From Areca catechu (Eukaryota; Streptophyta; Magnoliopsida; Arecales; Arecaceae), in the NCBI GenBank assembly GCA_021397845.1, contig JAHSVC010000034.1, forward strand, positions 3,968,001 to 4,032,000: a stretch of DNA of 64,000 nt, read 5' to 3'. Below the pieces are notes generated by a model. The model saw only the letters and a list, made by a program, of their open reading frames with translations. It was not told where the DNA came from and searched no databases. Shown here piece after piece: positions 36,701-46,650 of this stretch. The translations under genes and the position numbers were made by a program. The number at the start of each line of letters is the position of its first letter. The first letter of the stretch is position 1.

Positions 36701-39016
36701 CTTAAGAGCCAGAAGTTCTATTTGGAGCAGCAGCAGCAGCTCCAACCTGTAGCATCAACCAAATTTTCACCTAGTATGTGATATTTTTATGATTTTTCCC
36801 AACAGTCCTATCCAATTATAATAGGATTTATTATTTTATCATTATACAAATACATGTATAACTTTTGTTTCACTGTAAACTTTTGAAACTAGAAACACCA
36901 AATACAATGTAATACAAATATTTCTGTTATTTTAAATTAACTTATGTAGCGCTTTATCATCTAATTTTGTTGAGAGAATCAGTTTGCTTCTCTCATATCA
37001 GCTCATGATGTACACTACTTAGGAACTTTGTCACTCTCAAATGCTTATGAACCGCGTAAGCTGCTATTACAAGTTATTGATTCTTTAAGGTAAGCATCAG
37101 TACAACATTTTGTAGTTCCATAATTGTGACAATAAGCAGAATGCTACAAAGTCCAAGCCATCGCTTGTCTCTATCAGCAACCAATCACCATAAAACCCAA
37201 GAACCACAACATCTGCTAAATAATGCAACCACATGACACTTCCAACACATTTCCAAAAAAAAAGAAATCATGAATCTTAGGGCAGAAGTTATTGGAAAAG
37301 GTAAGGGAGACCTTAGCATAGCACATTGACTGCATTACTATTTTGCTAAAGTAAAAAGTTTTAACTGCACAAAAGTTACTTCTACAAATAATATGATTTG
37401 AATTAAGTTCCAACTATTATCCATTAAAATTATGTTATAGATATTTTTATAAGACTTTCTTGATGTTTCTCATAACATTTACTTAGTTCCAAAGTAATAT
37501 AAATTTGTCATCTAACTCCTGTTTCTTATTGACTTCATATGACAATTTTCATTTGTATATTTTCTATAATTGTAATAACTTTATCATGTTTGGTCTTTTG
37601 AAGTATCATCATAAAAAATAAGAGTATCAAAGTCAGATAAACTTTGTCACAGATTTTATTAGATTTAACATAATGAATATCTTAATTACACGTTAGCATT
37701 ATTTATGTAACATTTTATATTAAAATAATCAAGCATTTCTTGAGTTAACAAGGCATTTTCTATATGAATGAGTGGCTATTTTATGTTGTTTCCATGCTTC
37801 AATATCTCTCCATGGTATTCTGAAGTTAACTGTTAAGTCAACAATGGATTAGCTAAAATATATATAATTTTATGCATCAGTCTTATACAATTACGTTCAG
37901 CTCACTAAGTTAAACTTCCTCTAACTGGTTAATCCCAGAATATGGTAGTATCCTGTAACTAAACAATTGGTACAGAACCATCAACTTTTCTCTTATAAAA
38001 GTGCAATTCTCTCAAGAAAGCTACAACCAGTGTCCTCTCATTTTCTTACTAACAAGCATGCTAAATTTGAGCCTTGCAGCAGGCAGAAAGGATCCATGAA
38101 GTGATCAACTTTGGAAATTGACACTCTCCATAGAAATATCATATGATTTGACCATTAGCAGACAAAACCAGAATTGCAGATTATCAGAAACTTATTACAC
38201 TGAAAATAAATTACATCCAAGGCCAATGAGCAAACAAGAAACCTATACATGGTCACAGAAAGTCAGCTAAAGTAGCAGCGATGAAGCCCATGATTGGAAA
38301 AGGAGGCAAGCTATTAACATCTTGTAGAAGGCCTATATCATAGCAATAAACATCCAAAGAGCTCAACCAAAAAAAATAAAAAATCCAAAGAGCACTTTCC
38401 AAACTTTCAACCCTCCAATCAAAAGAAACATTCAACCCTTCATTTAATCTTACTCAAAAAGTCCTCAAAAAAGGTGCCAACGCTCTATCTCCAATTTATT
38501 TGCAATCAACATGTAATTTTCCAATTTGCAGGTAAACTTACAAGCTCAGTTTACGACTTCCACGAAAAAATATCATTTGTAACAGATATCGTAACGACTA
38601 CTAAGGTCTCCACTAAACAAAGGACTCATAAGAGCATACAAAAAATTAGACGCCACAATACAAGAATAAAATAATGTAAAAGTAGCAATTTTCATTAGTT
38701 CTCCCATTTTTATATCGAGATTCTCTTCAATAATATGTGTCCTCAATTTTTATCCATTTCCAGTCATGTTCATCACACAGCATAAAAAAGTGACTAAATT
38801 CCAAAGAAGAAATTGCCCGCAATATTATGATCTAACATATGTTTTTAGCTCGTAAAATTACTCAATTGCCTCCGAAACCAAGAGAACAAGAGGAAAAAGA
38901 AGAAATTTTGAGAACGATGGGGTTGGGAAGCGATCGATAACCTTAGAGTTGATTCTGAGAGCGGGGTGACGAGGGGGCTCTTGAGAGTAATCGGAGGGGC
39001 TTCGGAGGCCTGTCAT
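20568..39016 (-). CDS. SOX: Sulfite oxidase gene, 12 exons
   Basis: Encodes the plant molybdenum-cofactor sulfite oxidase, which oxidises sulfite to sulfate in peroxisomes with O2 as acceptor, giving H2O2. Exons (minus): 39016-38942, 35839-35724, 35634-35572, 35475-35437, 35344-35263, 30591-30473, 30330-30235, 28043-27933, 27827-27727, 26851-26804, 26712-26501, 20676-20568. All introns begin GT and end AG. The reconstructed protein is about 392 residues, the usual size (Arabidopsis about 393). Residues 1-240 hold the Mo-pterin domain with the Mo-ligand Cys near residue 99 (CAGNRRTAMSK). Residues 250-380 hold the dimerisation domain (GIERVDISVDGGKTWVEA, SDKWAWFLFKA, WNLRGILNTSWH). No haem domain is present, as in plant SOX. 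One base is missing at the exon 3/4 junction, one in exon 9, four in exon 11 and two in exon 12; see the exon entries. Confidence 0.9.
20677..21683. other. SOX intron 11, part without element signature
   Basis: Non-coding intron sequence. The 115-codon minus-strand frame across 21324-20977 shows no family motif and is not called. Confidence 0.5.
21684..21735. repeat. (ATA)n(ATG)n microsatellite
   Basis: Compound trinucleotide repeat in SOX intron 11, next to the left end of the hAT-like region. A similar compound repeat lies on the other side at 26343-26455. Confidence 0.9.
21840..21882. repeat. Perfect 19-bp inverted repeat, 5-base loop
   Basis: Arms AACCGTGCCTGAACTGGCC (21840-21858) and its exact reverse complement (21864-21882) around CAACT. 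It lies near the left side of the hAT-like element and resembles the GTGCC/GGCAC-rich subterminal repeats of plant hAT elements. Confidence 0.9.
22660..25975 (+). pseudogene. hAT transposase relic in SOX intron 11
   Basis: A plus-strand, heavily broken DNA transposase of the hAT superfamily. It starts MDLSRKKDPEHDISW (about 22663) and continues to a BED-finger-like DDDVTKLKQH (about 22770-22805). It passes a DUF659-type core (PLYEILRTVDSE at 24178-24213; IIDGWSSYQITFGFA at 24315-24358; IIYKMEPDPDIAAMYLK at 24535-24585). It reaches the C-terminal dimerisation domain (KWWMHFGGSAKYFKK at about 24827-24871, CNWSTFDLIHSKQSNHL at 24919-24969). A Ser/Tyr-rich tail follows (YAAEASYGSDFTTGVFGW, FQSRDFSEESATSYDPS, 25718-25860). 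Dozens of stops and shifts show it is dead. It lies antisense to SOX. Confidence 0.8.
26343..26455. repeat. (TAA)n(TGA)n microsatellite
   Basis: Imperfect trinucleotide repeat of AAT/GAT units, mirrored in type by 21684-21735 on the far side of the hAT relic. Confidence 0.85.
26501..26712 (-). CDS. SOX: SOX exon 11, four one-base contractions
   Basis: 212 nt where 216 are expected. Reads FTIAGYAVSGGG, shifts (near 26677, CC as C), then GIERVDISVDGGKTWVEA and SDKWAWFLFKAVVEIP, shifts near 26524, then NAEVIA. Two further single-base losses near 26506-26502 restore a K-A pair and a phase-0 donor GCG|GTAGGC. This is the Mo-co dimerisation domain. Confidence 0.85.
26804..26851 (-). CDS. SOX: SOX exon 10
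   Basis: 48 nt, clean: CAICSLEDVDFVKQGK. Acceptor GACAG|TGT, donor AAAG|GTTGGT. Start of the dimerisation domain linker. Confidence 0.85.
27069..27381. mobile_element. hAT MITE in SOX intron 9
   Basis: A 313-bp non-autonomous element flanked by a perfect 8-bp direct repeat CATCAAAG (27061-27068 and 27382-27389). The ends are CAAGGAATACCG and, on the reverse strand, CAGGGTTTGCGG; the interior is rich in GTACCGG/GGTACG words. An 8-bp target duplication and CA(A/G)GG ends are hAT features. No coding capacity. Confidence 0.85.
27727..27827 (-). CDS. SOX: SOX exon 9, one-base contraction
   Basis: 101 nt against an expected 102. It starts GFFMQ, then shifts: an A-run (plus-strand TTT at 27812-27814) is one base short, after which DYKMFPPSVNWDNINW and RRPQMDFPIQ read in another frame. 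Acceptor TCAG|GG, donor CAG|GTATAT. Confidence 0.88.
27933..28043 (-). CDS. SOX: SOX exon 8
   Basis: 111 nt, clean: VLNRDHGYPLRVVVPGVIGA then RSVKWLDRINIIQEECQ. The GxPLRxxxPGxxGxRxVKW motif is diagnostic of molybdopterin oxidoreductases of this family. Donor CCAG|GTTACT. Confidence 0.93.
28044..30234. other. SOX intron 7, no element recognised
   Basis: 2.2 kb of non-coding sequence. The 149-codon plus-strand frame at 28686-29135 shows no domain and contains ATGCATGCATGC-like low complexity. No element ends were found. Confidence 0.55.
30235..30330 (-). CDS. SOX: SOX exon 7
   Basis: 96 nt, clean: EENGGPYKASIPLGQATNPE then ADVLLAYEMNGE. Acceptor CTAG|GAG, donor GAG|GTAACG. Sulfite/cofactor-site region. 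Confidence 0.93.
30473..30591 (-). CDS. SOX: SOX exon 6
   Basis: 119 nt, clean: IWGGAKLSDVLELVGIS, then TSLGGKHVEFISVDKCK. Part of the Mo-pterin domain. Donor AAG|GTAAGT. Intron 5 before it is 4.7 kb and holds a TTA-flanked element. Confidence 0.93.
30896..33623. mobile_element. TTA-flanked element in SOX intron 5, PIF/Harbinger-like
   Basis: A 2.73-kb insertion with TTA at both flanks (30893-30895 and 33624-33626). Its ends are diverged inverted repeats: GGGAAATTGCAGAAAAACCCC on the left, and reverse-strand GGAAAATTATGGAAACACACCC on the right. TTA/TWA duplication with GG(G)-starting ends fits PIF/Harbinger. No transposase is visible. The interior is unusually Pro/Ser/Thr-codon rich and may contain captured host sequence. 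It also contains a GGCCT/AGGCTT-rich block (about 31600-32015). Confidence 0.5.
31600..32015. repeat. GGGCTT/AAGCCC-rich interspersed repeat
   Basis: Two GC-rich arms of AAGCCC, AGGCCT and CTCGAGCC words (31615-31705 and 31858-32010) surround an AT-rich core. Related word composition occurs at 39205-39300, 58140-58265 and 59765-59895. This looks like a non-autonomous element family common in plants; class unproven. Confidence 0.4.
33627..35262. other. SOX intron 5, remaining part
   Basis: Non-coding, AT-rich; no gene or element ends recognised. Two diverged copies of a block around GTAAAATCATAACTTT/GTAAAACTCGGAACTTT (33655 and 33850) suggest an old local duplication. Confidence 0.5.
35263..35344 (-). 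CDS. SOX: SOX exon 5, molybdenum-ligand Cys
   Basis: 82 nt, phase 0 start: CAGNRRTAMSKTRTVKGVGW then DVAALGN. The first codon is the Cys that coordinates molybdenum; CAGNRR is the signature of the family. Donor AAATG|GTAATG. Confidence 0.93.
35437..35475 (-). CDS. SOX: SOX exon 4, one base short at the junction
   Basis: 39 nt reading ELPKYNVTTATLQ, between acceptor CACAG|GAACTG and donor ACAG|GTAAAA. To keep the frame from exon 3 (AG) one more G is needed before GAA, so GGG may be called as GG. It carries one extra Thr codon compared with the usual NVTATLQ. Confidence 0.75.
35572..35634 (-). CDS. SOX: SOX exon 3
   Basis: 63 nt, YCVSIDGLVKKPIQLSMADI. Acceptor GCAG|ATAT, donor TTAG|GTAAAT. 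Two bases of the Arg codon are left for exon 4. Confidence 0.85.
   Translation of the reverse strand: MLCFHRWFGQEAYTAIHGRY
35724..35839 (-). CDS. SOX: SOX exon 2
   Basis: 116 nt, clean frame: EPFNAEPPRAALISSYITPV then DFFYKRNHGPIPIVDDIE. Acceptor GCAG|GAG, donor AG|GTCAAT, phase 2. The FYKRNHGPIP block belongs to the start of the molybdopterin-binding fold. Confidence 0.92.
35840..38941. other. SOX intron 1
   Basis: 3.1-kb intron with a C12A17-type homopolymer junction at about 36540-36570 and a short CAG run near 36727. No ORF with support and no element ends found. Confidence 0.55.
38942..39016 (-). CDS. SOX: SOX exon 1
   Basis: 25 codons from ATG at 39016 (MTGLRSPSDYSQEPPRHPAL). The SDYSQEPPRHP block is the conserved N-terminus of plant SOX and decides the start. 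Donor AAG|GTTATC, phase 0. Intron 1 is 3.1 kb. Confidence 0.9.
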
Positions 39017-39139
39017 TTTTCGCCCTAAAATTTCCTCTTTTTTATCCTAATATCCCGCAATCTAAAGGGGGTTATCGACCCTCGGGTGCCCTTGGAAAAC
39101 ACTCCGGGAGTTAAATTCGAGGAAGTAGCACGTTTCAGT

Positions 39140-39145
39140 CACGTG
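39140..39145 (-). promoter_or_regulatory. G-box in the SOX promoter
   Basis: CACGTG within TCACGTGA, 124 bp upstream of the SOX start codon. The duplicated copy at about 58080 reads CATGTC, so the motif is lost there. Plant bZIP/bHLH factors bind this core; regulation of SOX through it is inferred. No clear TATA box was found. Confidence 0.4.
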
Positions 39146-40792
39146 ACATAAGTTGGTTCTCGCGGCCTGTGCAATTTTCCTTCACGAGTTCCACGAGGGA
39201 ATGATGTTTGGGCCAGACCGGCCTGGGCCCCAGCCGGCTTTTTGCCTAAAGCCCAACACATCGGCACAGCCCGGCCCGGCCCGGCCCGGCCTGGCCTTCA
39301 GTTTGTACTTCGTGACTTAACTTTTTTTAATTTTTAAAAAATACAAAAAATAAAAAATGCACGTACATAATTAAATATTACCAACAACATACAATATTTC
39401 TATTCTATGCCCAACGATCAAAAGGCTAGAGAAAACTCAAATCCTCTTCAGAATTCAGGAAAATTAGCATACAAATCAAGAAAAAAATATCTAAATGACA
39501 TAAAAAAATTTAAAGCAGTTATCTATATCTAACTACGTTAAATATAATTATATTCTAAAATTATCTAAATATGTTACAAATTATTTTAGAAAAAAAATAA
39601 TAGAGAGACATTTATTTATAGTTCCACGTAGAATTATTTTAAGGCAGCATATAAATTTTACGAGATTCTTGCATTCCTCTAAATTTATTTGGTGTCCGAT
39701 CTCACTTTGTCCAATCTTGTGGATAGGGACACGAGAGTAGTTGAGAAGCATCTATCCATACCCAACTCTCCTCTATCCTCCTCTATCCTCTTTATAGATT
39801 GGAGGGTTGCATGGAGAAGAAACGGAGCAAGAGGAAGAGCTAAAATGCTCCACTCCTCCCTGCCTTTAAATCCTCACCACCCGCTAACCTACCTCCATTA
39901 TTTTTTTGTAGACCGAAGGGAAAATCTCCTTCTTAGGATCTATTTGGGAAGTTCAATAAATGGTTAGATTTTCTATACGAATTGGGCATGTTGACCCGCC
40001 CAATCCATTCTCCTATCTTAGTTTCGGCCTAAATTTTATCGGTGGGCCTGTTGGACTGTTAGATTTTTTAATAAAAAAAAAAAAAAAAAAACATAAAGGC
40101 CTTTGTTTTCCTCCGATAAAATTTGGGATGGGAAGGAATTGTGTTGATACAGGTCTTGCTCATAATTCTTTGTATGAAACGTGTAGAAAATCCAACATGG
40201 TGCGCAGCATCATGCATCTTGTCAAAATTGACCAAAAATTTAAAAATTACATGACGAAAATGTTCCTTCCCTCCCCAAGAGTCATTTTTTCTATTTTCTA
40301 TCGGTGCCGAAACATTATATAGGTTCTTGTTCTCTCTCTGCTTTCTCCATCTATTCTTTCTTTGTTTGAGCAGGATGGCAAAGACTGTGCATGACGGCTT
40401 CGATAGGTTCCGGAGATGGTTGTCATGCCGACCGGCCCATTTGTATATACCGTCATCGAGTTCAGTAGGCAAGGAGGTGCATGACACCGTGCCATCGGGG
40501 CATCTATTTGGACGGGCATGGTAGCTTTGATTGGAATGGCTATGTCCTTGTACAACGACGATGATAATATTCGATGATAGCATCGTTCGCTTAAGCATTA
40601 TTGTGCAGGTCCCAGCTTACATGCAGGTGCCGAAGCTGCAGCGAGCACAGCGATGGTGTTGAGGGTGGTCAGGATGGTGGCACGCAGCTCCATGGGTTGC
40701 GACACCCATCGAACTGATGGTGCCATTAGCGGAGGGGAGCCATGGCAATGATGGGACTGGCAAAGTTAGGATGGGCGATGTGTCATACAACT
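39146..40792. other. SOX upstream region, no gene seen
   Basis: 39205-39300 holds a CCCGG tandem run and GGCC-rich words. 39300-39665 is AT-rich and is homologous to 58265-58640. A poly(A) run lies at about 40071-40090. The 176-codon minus-strand frame at 40598-40068 has no domain or codon support and is not called. Confidence 0.5.
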
Positions 40793-41107
40793 TCTTAGGA
40801 TATTATAGAATCCATTTTGGATATCATAAAATGGTTCCAAACGTGTATTGGAAACTATTTCGATACTAGGGTATTATAAATTTTCCTTGGGATGTTATAA
40901 AATCCCCTTAGGATGTCATAAAATAGTGCCAAACCTGATTTTAGAATCTATTGGGATACCAAGACATCATAAAATCCCTATAGAATGTCATAAAATTCCT
41001 TAAAATGTTATAAAATAATGTCAAACATGATTTTGAGATCTATTTAGATATTGAGATGTCATAGAATCAACTTATGATGTTATGGAATCCTATTGGAATG
41101 TCATAGA
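40793..41107 (+). repeat. 92-bp tandem repeat, plus arm, segment 1
   Basis: About three monomers. Each has four parts of about 23 bp: three variants of ATGTCATA(G/A)AATCCCCTTAGG, then TGTCAAACCTGATTTTGGG with ATCTATTTGCATACC. The phase marker CAAAC recurs at 40929 and 41021 (92 bp). Cut by the copia insertion at 41108. Confidence 0.9.
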
Positions 41108-41697
41108 TGTCGCACGGGAGTTTCAAAAACACCCAACGCCTCCGCACGGGCGTTCCATGCGGGCGTGCATCACGCGACGCATTATTTCTTTTTTTGTTTT
41201 TCAACATCTCGTGTTTTATTATTTGACCGTTTTCCATTTTAATTTATTAATTAATTTTATAATTAATTTTTATAATGGCCATAATGACTAGTTTAAAGAT
41301 ATTTTGGAGATTTTTTTTAGGATTTTGAGTCTATGAATAGGCCTCTACCCCAGTCCTCAATGTATCCAAAATCTTAAGCTCTCATTCTCTAATATTCCTC
41401 TATTCTAATTTTTAATATCTTTTCTCTCTCCAATCTTTTTCCACTTCAAAATCTTTGGGCTGAAGATGAGCTGATCGACGTCCGTCCGAGATCGTGCCAT
41501 CGACAGGCATTGGAGGTTTTGGTTTCCTAGTTGTACCTTGGAGGAGAGCAAATCTTCTTTAGAACAGAAGTTCTATCCGTCTCCCAGGTCAGATTCCTTA
41601 ATCTTATACTGTAATATTTTTAAATTATTTTGTCACACTAAATTTATTCTGCTACACACCACAAAATTATTTTCAAACATTTCAAATATATATTAAT

Positions 41698-41763
<66 letters not shown>

Positions 41764-41781
41764 CAGCTTTAAATATTAACA
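41108..41781 (+). mobile_element. 5' LTR of the full-length copia
   Basis: 674 bp, starting TGTCGCACGGGAG and ending TTAACA. The TATA position (41332-41339) reads TATGAATA against TATAAATA in the 3' LTR. A long (AT)n run (41704-41761) is far longer than in the 3' LTR, and about 35 bp present in the 3' LTR (47091-47125) is missing near 41550. Confidence 0.93.
41704..41761. repeat. (AT)n microsatellite in 5' LTR
   Basis: About 29 AT units; the matching place in the 3' LTR (47262-47282) has only a few. Confidence 0.95.
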
Positions 41782-42221
41782 GTCTAAAGGAGATTTGGTT
41801 AGTTTATAGAGCATATTATTTGTACTTAATTATAATTTATTTACCTTGCTTATTTTATATATATAATAATATAATTATATTTTTTTTGTTATTTATAGCA
41901 TAATATCTGTTCCTTTTGTATTATACAAACTTAATTAAAGATTCCTACTGAACTTGTACTACAGCATATAAATTAACTTTTAAAAAACTACACAAATAAA
42001 TTAATCAAAGTCTTTAAGATAAGAGACAAATAACTTAATTAAAAATCTTAACAAACTACATATCCGATCACACCAGTAATTATTTTAATAAAATCTTAAT
42101 TTCAAAAAAAAAATAGGAGATATTTTTAGAAACATATACAAATAATAATAATAATGTTTAGATTATTTAAACAAATTATTAACAAAATTATTTTTATTTT
42201 TCAGATTTTTCTCTCCGAACA

Positions 42222-45200
42222 TGACTCGGATCCAATGGCAACTCCTAGGAATGACATCATTAACCTTAAACTCGAAAATTTGATGGATCTCATTTTAGGA
42301 GGTGGCAAAGCTAAATAAAATTTTAGCTAACTACCTTGGGACTATGGTCAGTGATTGACCAGTCCGCCTGTTTCTCTTGTTCAACCGCATCTACTATTCC
42401 AAAAGAGGATTACCTATATAAAGATAGAATCTTTAGTACCCTGTCCGACTTGCTTTACGGTATTTACCTATCGACTAAGAGTGCAAAGGAATTATAAGAT
42501 ATCCTAGAGTTTGAATATGGCTTTGATGATGCTAGGATTGAACGATTTAACACTGCATCATTCTTTAGGTTCAATATGGTAGAAGACATACGAATCAACG
42601 ACCAACTTCACCAATTCCAAGAGTACCTTAAGAAATCCAAGCCAATGGAGACAAATTTTCTGAAAAATTTAAGATCTCCAGCCTTCTAGATAAAATACCT
42701 CCTTCTTGGAATGGCTTTGTCAAAAGTCAGCTTCAAAAGTAAGGAAAGCTAACCCTAGCTTAACTTCTAAACTCAATCAGGATAGAAGACAACATAGGTC
42801 TAAAATCCAACAAACTAGAATTTCTTGTGTCCAAGCTAACCTAACCCAATAATACCAAACCAACAATAATACTAAACCAAAATCAAAACCTAGATTTCAA
42901 CCAAACTACCAATACCAATCAAACCAACCCTACCATCCTAACCCAAACAAGTTCAAACCCAAGAGTAAAACCTTTAAAACCCACAATACTAGATCTAGCA
43001 AGCCTGTCCAAGGTCCAAGTAAAAGATAATGTTTCGTGTGCGGGAGGACAAATTATCTTGCGAGAGACTGCTTTCATCAGAAGAAAAAGCCTCTTCACAA
43101 ATCTTCTACTTCCTCCGAATCCCAAGCTATGTAGTTGAAGGTCCAGAAGACCATCAAATCAGTAAGCTTGAATCCTGAAATTAATGTTACTTCTTCTAAC
43201 CTTGATTGGTAGATGGGTTCAGGAGCTAATATTCATATTTGTTTTGATTGGTCCTGGTTCACTACTTTTCAGGACTAAAGTGGAGGAGGTATGACCCTAG
43301 GGAACAACATAGCCACCAAGATCATGAAACAAGGTCAAGTGAGCTTGAAGATGATATCAGGAAAAGTTCTCACCTTGATGGATATGCTATATATCCTAGA
43401 TCTTAGAAAGAACCTCGTTAGCAGGTTTTAGCTGGTTCATAGAGGATATAAAATTATCCTTGATTGTCATAAAATTGTAATAACTAAGAATAATACCTTC
43501 ATAAAGGATTGTAAGTGAAGGCTTATTCAAACTGAATGTAATACATCCTTTTATTAATAAAGCTAAGAATTAAATTTATCTTGCAAATGAGTCTAAACAA
43601 AATCTGTGGCATGACATGTTGGGTCATATACACTCAGAAAAGGTTAAACACATGATGGAATTAAAACTAATTTCTAAATCAAACTTAGATTCATCTAAAT
43701 ATGAAATATGTGCTAAATCTAAACAACTAAGAAAATCATTCAAATCAGTCAAAAAAAATTTCTCAATCTTGGAGTTAATACATAGTGATATGTATGTGAC
43801 TCTACCAAGACTATAACCCATGGTGGCAATAAGTACCTAGTGATCTTTATAGATAATTTTTTTAGATATTATTACTATTATCTAATTAAATCTACAAACA
43901 AAACATTCAACAAGTTTAAAATTTATAAGAGTGAAATAGAAAATCAACAAGAAAGAAAGATTAAAATTCTTAGATCTGATGAGGAGGGGAGTATACCTTG
44001 AATGAATTCTTCCAGTTCTGTCAAGAATATGGTATAATTCATTAAGTGACTATTCCTTACTCTCCACAGTCCAATGGTGTAGTTGAGTATAAAAATCGTA
44101 CCCTCATAGATATCGTAAATGCTATGCTCATCAGTTCTGACTTATCCGAGAACTTATGAGAGAAAGCACTTCTATCTTCTTGCATCATCCTAAATAGAAT
44201 ACCTATTAAGGATAGTAGCAAGACTCCTTATGAACTTTGAAAAGAAAGGACTCTTAACCTAGACTTTTATAAAGTATGGGAGTGCCCAGCTAAGATTAAT
44301 ATTCCTGAATCCAAAAAGAGAAAACTATGACCTAAAATCATAGATGCTGTATTTATAGGCTATGCCCAAAATAGCAATGTCTATAGCTTCTTAGTAATAA
44401 AATCAGATATTAGTGATGTAACTGATAACTCAATCTTAGAAGCTAGAGATGCCTTTTTTTTTAGGACATATTTTTCTTTAAGACTAGAATCTCTAGATTC
44501 CTAGAATGTGAACCATCTTTCTTTAGAGCCATAAAACTAGAACTAAAAACTAAACCTGGATTAAGAAGAAGCAAAAAAAAAAGAGTTGAAAAAGATTTTA
44601 GTGAAGACTTCTTCACATTCTTAGTAGAGGGTGAACCTTCCACATATGATGAGATGATGTCGTTATCAGAATCATCATATTGGAAGGAAGCCATAGATAG
44701 TGAAATTTAATCAATCTTAAAAAATAAAACTTGGATTTTAATTGATTTACCTCTTGGAAACAAATCTATAGGAATAAAATGAATCTTTAAAATAAAATTA
44801 AGGTCAGATGGAATAATAGAAAGATATAAAGCTAGGTTAGTACTAAAAAAAATTAACCAAAAGAAAGATATAGATTACTTTGATATCTATACTCCTTTAG
44901 CAAGAATAACTACTCTAAAAACTTGAATAGCCATAACCTTAATTCATAAATTAATAATTTATCAAATGGATGTAAAAACTATATTCTTAAATAAAGAATT
45001 AGAAGAAGAAATCGACATAAACCAACCTCAAAGATTTGAAGTAAAAGGATAAGAACATAAATTATGTAGACTAATCAAATCTCTTTATGGTTTAAAATAA
45101 GCTCCTAAACAATGGCACATTAAGTTTGATGAAATTATCTTAAATAATAACTTTAAAATAAATGAATATGATAAATATGTATATTATGAAAGACATGATA

Positions 45201-46165
45201 CTGATTTTATAATATTATGCTTATATGTAGATGATATATTATTACTTGAAACATCAATGAAAAAAATCCAAGAAACTAAAAGCTACTTATCAAATAATTT
45301 TGATATGAAAGACTTAGGAAAAGCTGATATAATTCTTGGAATGGAGCTTGAAAGAATAGATAGTGGAATAGCAATAAGCCTAACACACTCAATATAGAAA
45401 ATACTTAAAAAGTCTAAATATTTTGATTTAAATTATATCTCTACCCTCTTTGATTATAGCTCTTACTTAATTACAAATTTAGGACAACCTATCAGTTAGG
45501 ACATTCCCAAAGGATAGGATTCCTTATATACTTCAAATAGAACTCGTCCAGATATAGCTTATGCAATTGGTAGACTAAGTTGGTATACTAGCAATCCTAG
45601 TAAAGAATATTGGAAAGCCCTAGAAAGAATCTTTAAATATCTTAAGGAAACCTTAGATTAATCTCTAGTATACTCTGATTATCTAGAAGTATTTGAGGGT
45701 TATAGTGATGCTAATTGGATAACAGATAAATTAGATGTTAAGTCCATCATAGGGTATCTCTTCTTGTTAGAAGGAGCTGCAGTATCTTGGAACTCTTGTA
45801 AACAAACAATAATTACTAAAAGTATATTAGAATATGAGCTGACAACTCTTGACACTGCATGTATTGAAGCACAATGGCTAAAAGACTTAATAAATGATAT
45901 AGAGATCCTTTCACCAAAAATCTCCAAAATTTTTATAAATTATGATTATAGAGCTCTAATTGATCTGCTAAATTAACAAACAACTAATAAAAAAATGAAT
46001 AATCATATCCTGATCAGGTATAAAGCTGTAAGAAATAAAATAAAAGATATGATATCACTATAGTTTATAAGATCAAAACATAATCTGGCAGATCTTTTGA
46101 TCAAAGACCTTTCGAAGGCTGCGATATTTGAGATATCGAGGGGGATGGGGTTTAAGCCCATATAT
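42222..46165 (+). pseudogene. Copia gag-pol of the full-length element, broken
   Basis: Order gag, PR, IN, RT, RH. Gag starts MTRIQWQL-like at 42222. The zinc knuckle at 43030-43071 reads CFVCGRTNYLARDC, with Tyr in place of the zinc-binding His. Protease is reduced to GSGANIHICFDWSWF (43215-43260). IN finger LWHDMLGHIHSEKVKHMM is at 43606-43660 and the NGVVEYKNRT glutamate block at 44070-44100. RT shows the YVDDILLL box at 45223-45246, then KDLGKADIILGMELERI. RNase H reads EGYSDANWITDKL, GAAVSWNSCKQT. The tail ends RGMGFKPIY (about 46137-46165). Many stops; not functional. Confidence 0.88.
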
Positions 46166-46637
46166 TAGTCACTAAAGTGAATCCCTTCTATTATAACAAT
46201 CCCATGATTAAGGTTCAAAGGGAAATGATCTCTGAGATGACATCTGGGAGCACCATTTTTAGGAGTCTATCTCTATCCCATCCCTATGGTGTGGTGCTCT
46301 ATTATGATGGTTAGATCGAGCATAGTTTTTAATAGATCTAAGGCTATGAGTTCAGCGATGTATGATTTTATTGCACATATCTTTGAAGGATCTACCTTAG
46401 TGAGAGTAGTTGTGAGGCCGCGACTATGAGATCTGGGTGAATCCCTAGTAACTCTCATGAAAATCAAGGTAAGCGCATGGCCTAGATAGTGCTACCTCGC
46501 ATTATATCAGCTCATCTTCATACTATATGTATTTTATACTAAATACAAGTTCAAACCTAAAGGTACTTGCACTAAACATAGTAAAATTTCAAAAGTTTAA
46601 TTATTTACTAAATTTAAATATTTTATAAATTTTTGAA

Positions 46638-46650
46638 ACTTGTGGAGGAT
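46638..46650 (+). other. Polypurine tract of the copia element
   Basis: ACTTGTGGAGGAT ends directly at the 3' LTR start TGTTGCACG. The GGAGGA-type tract primes plus-strand DNA synthesis in copia elements. Confidence 0.6.

Noticed and set aside
20568..39016. SOX as a decayed pseudogene
   Set aside because: Exons 1, 2, 3, 5, 6, 7, 8 and 10 are clean, all splice sites hold and all breaks are one-base contractions, which fits sequencing error better than decay.
40068..40598. 176-codon minus-strand ORF upstream of SOX
   Set aside because: It contains a poly-Phe end from a poly(A) run, has no domain, and overlaps other equally long frames.
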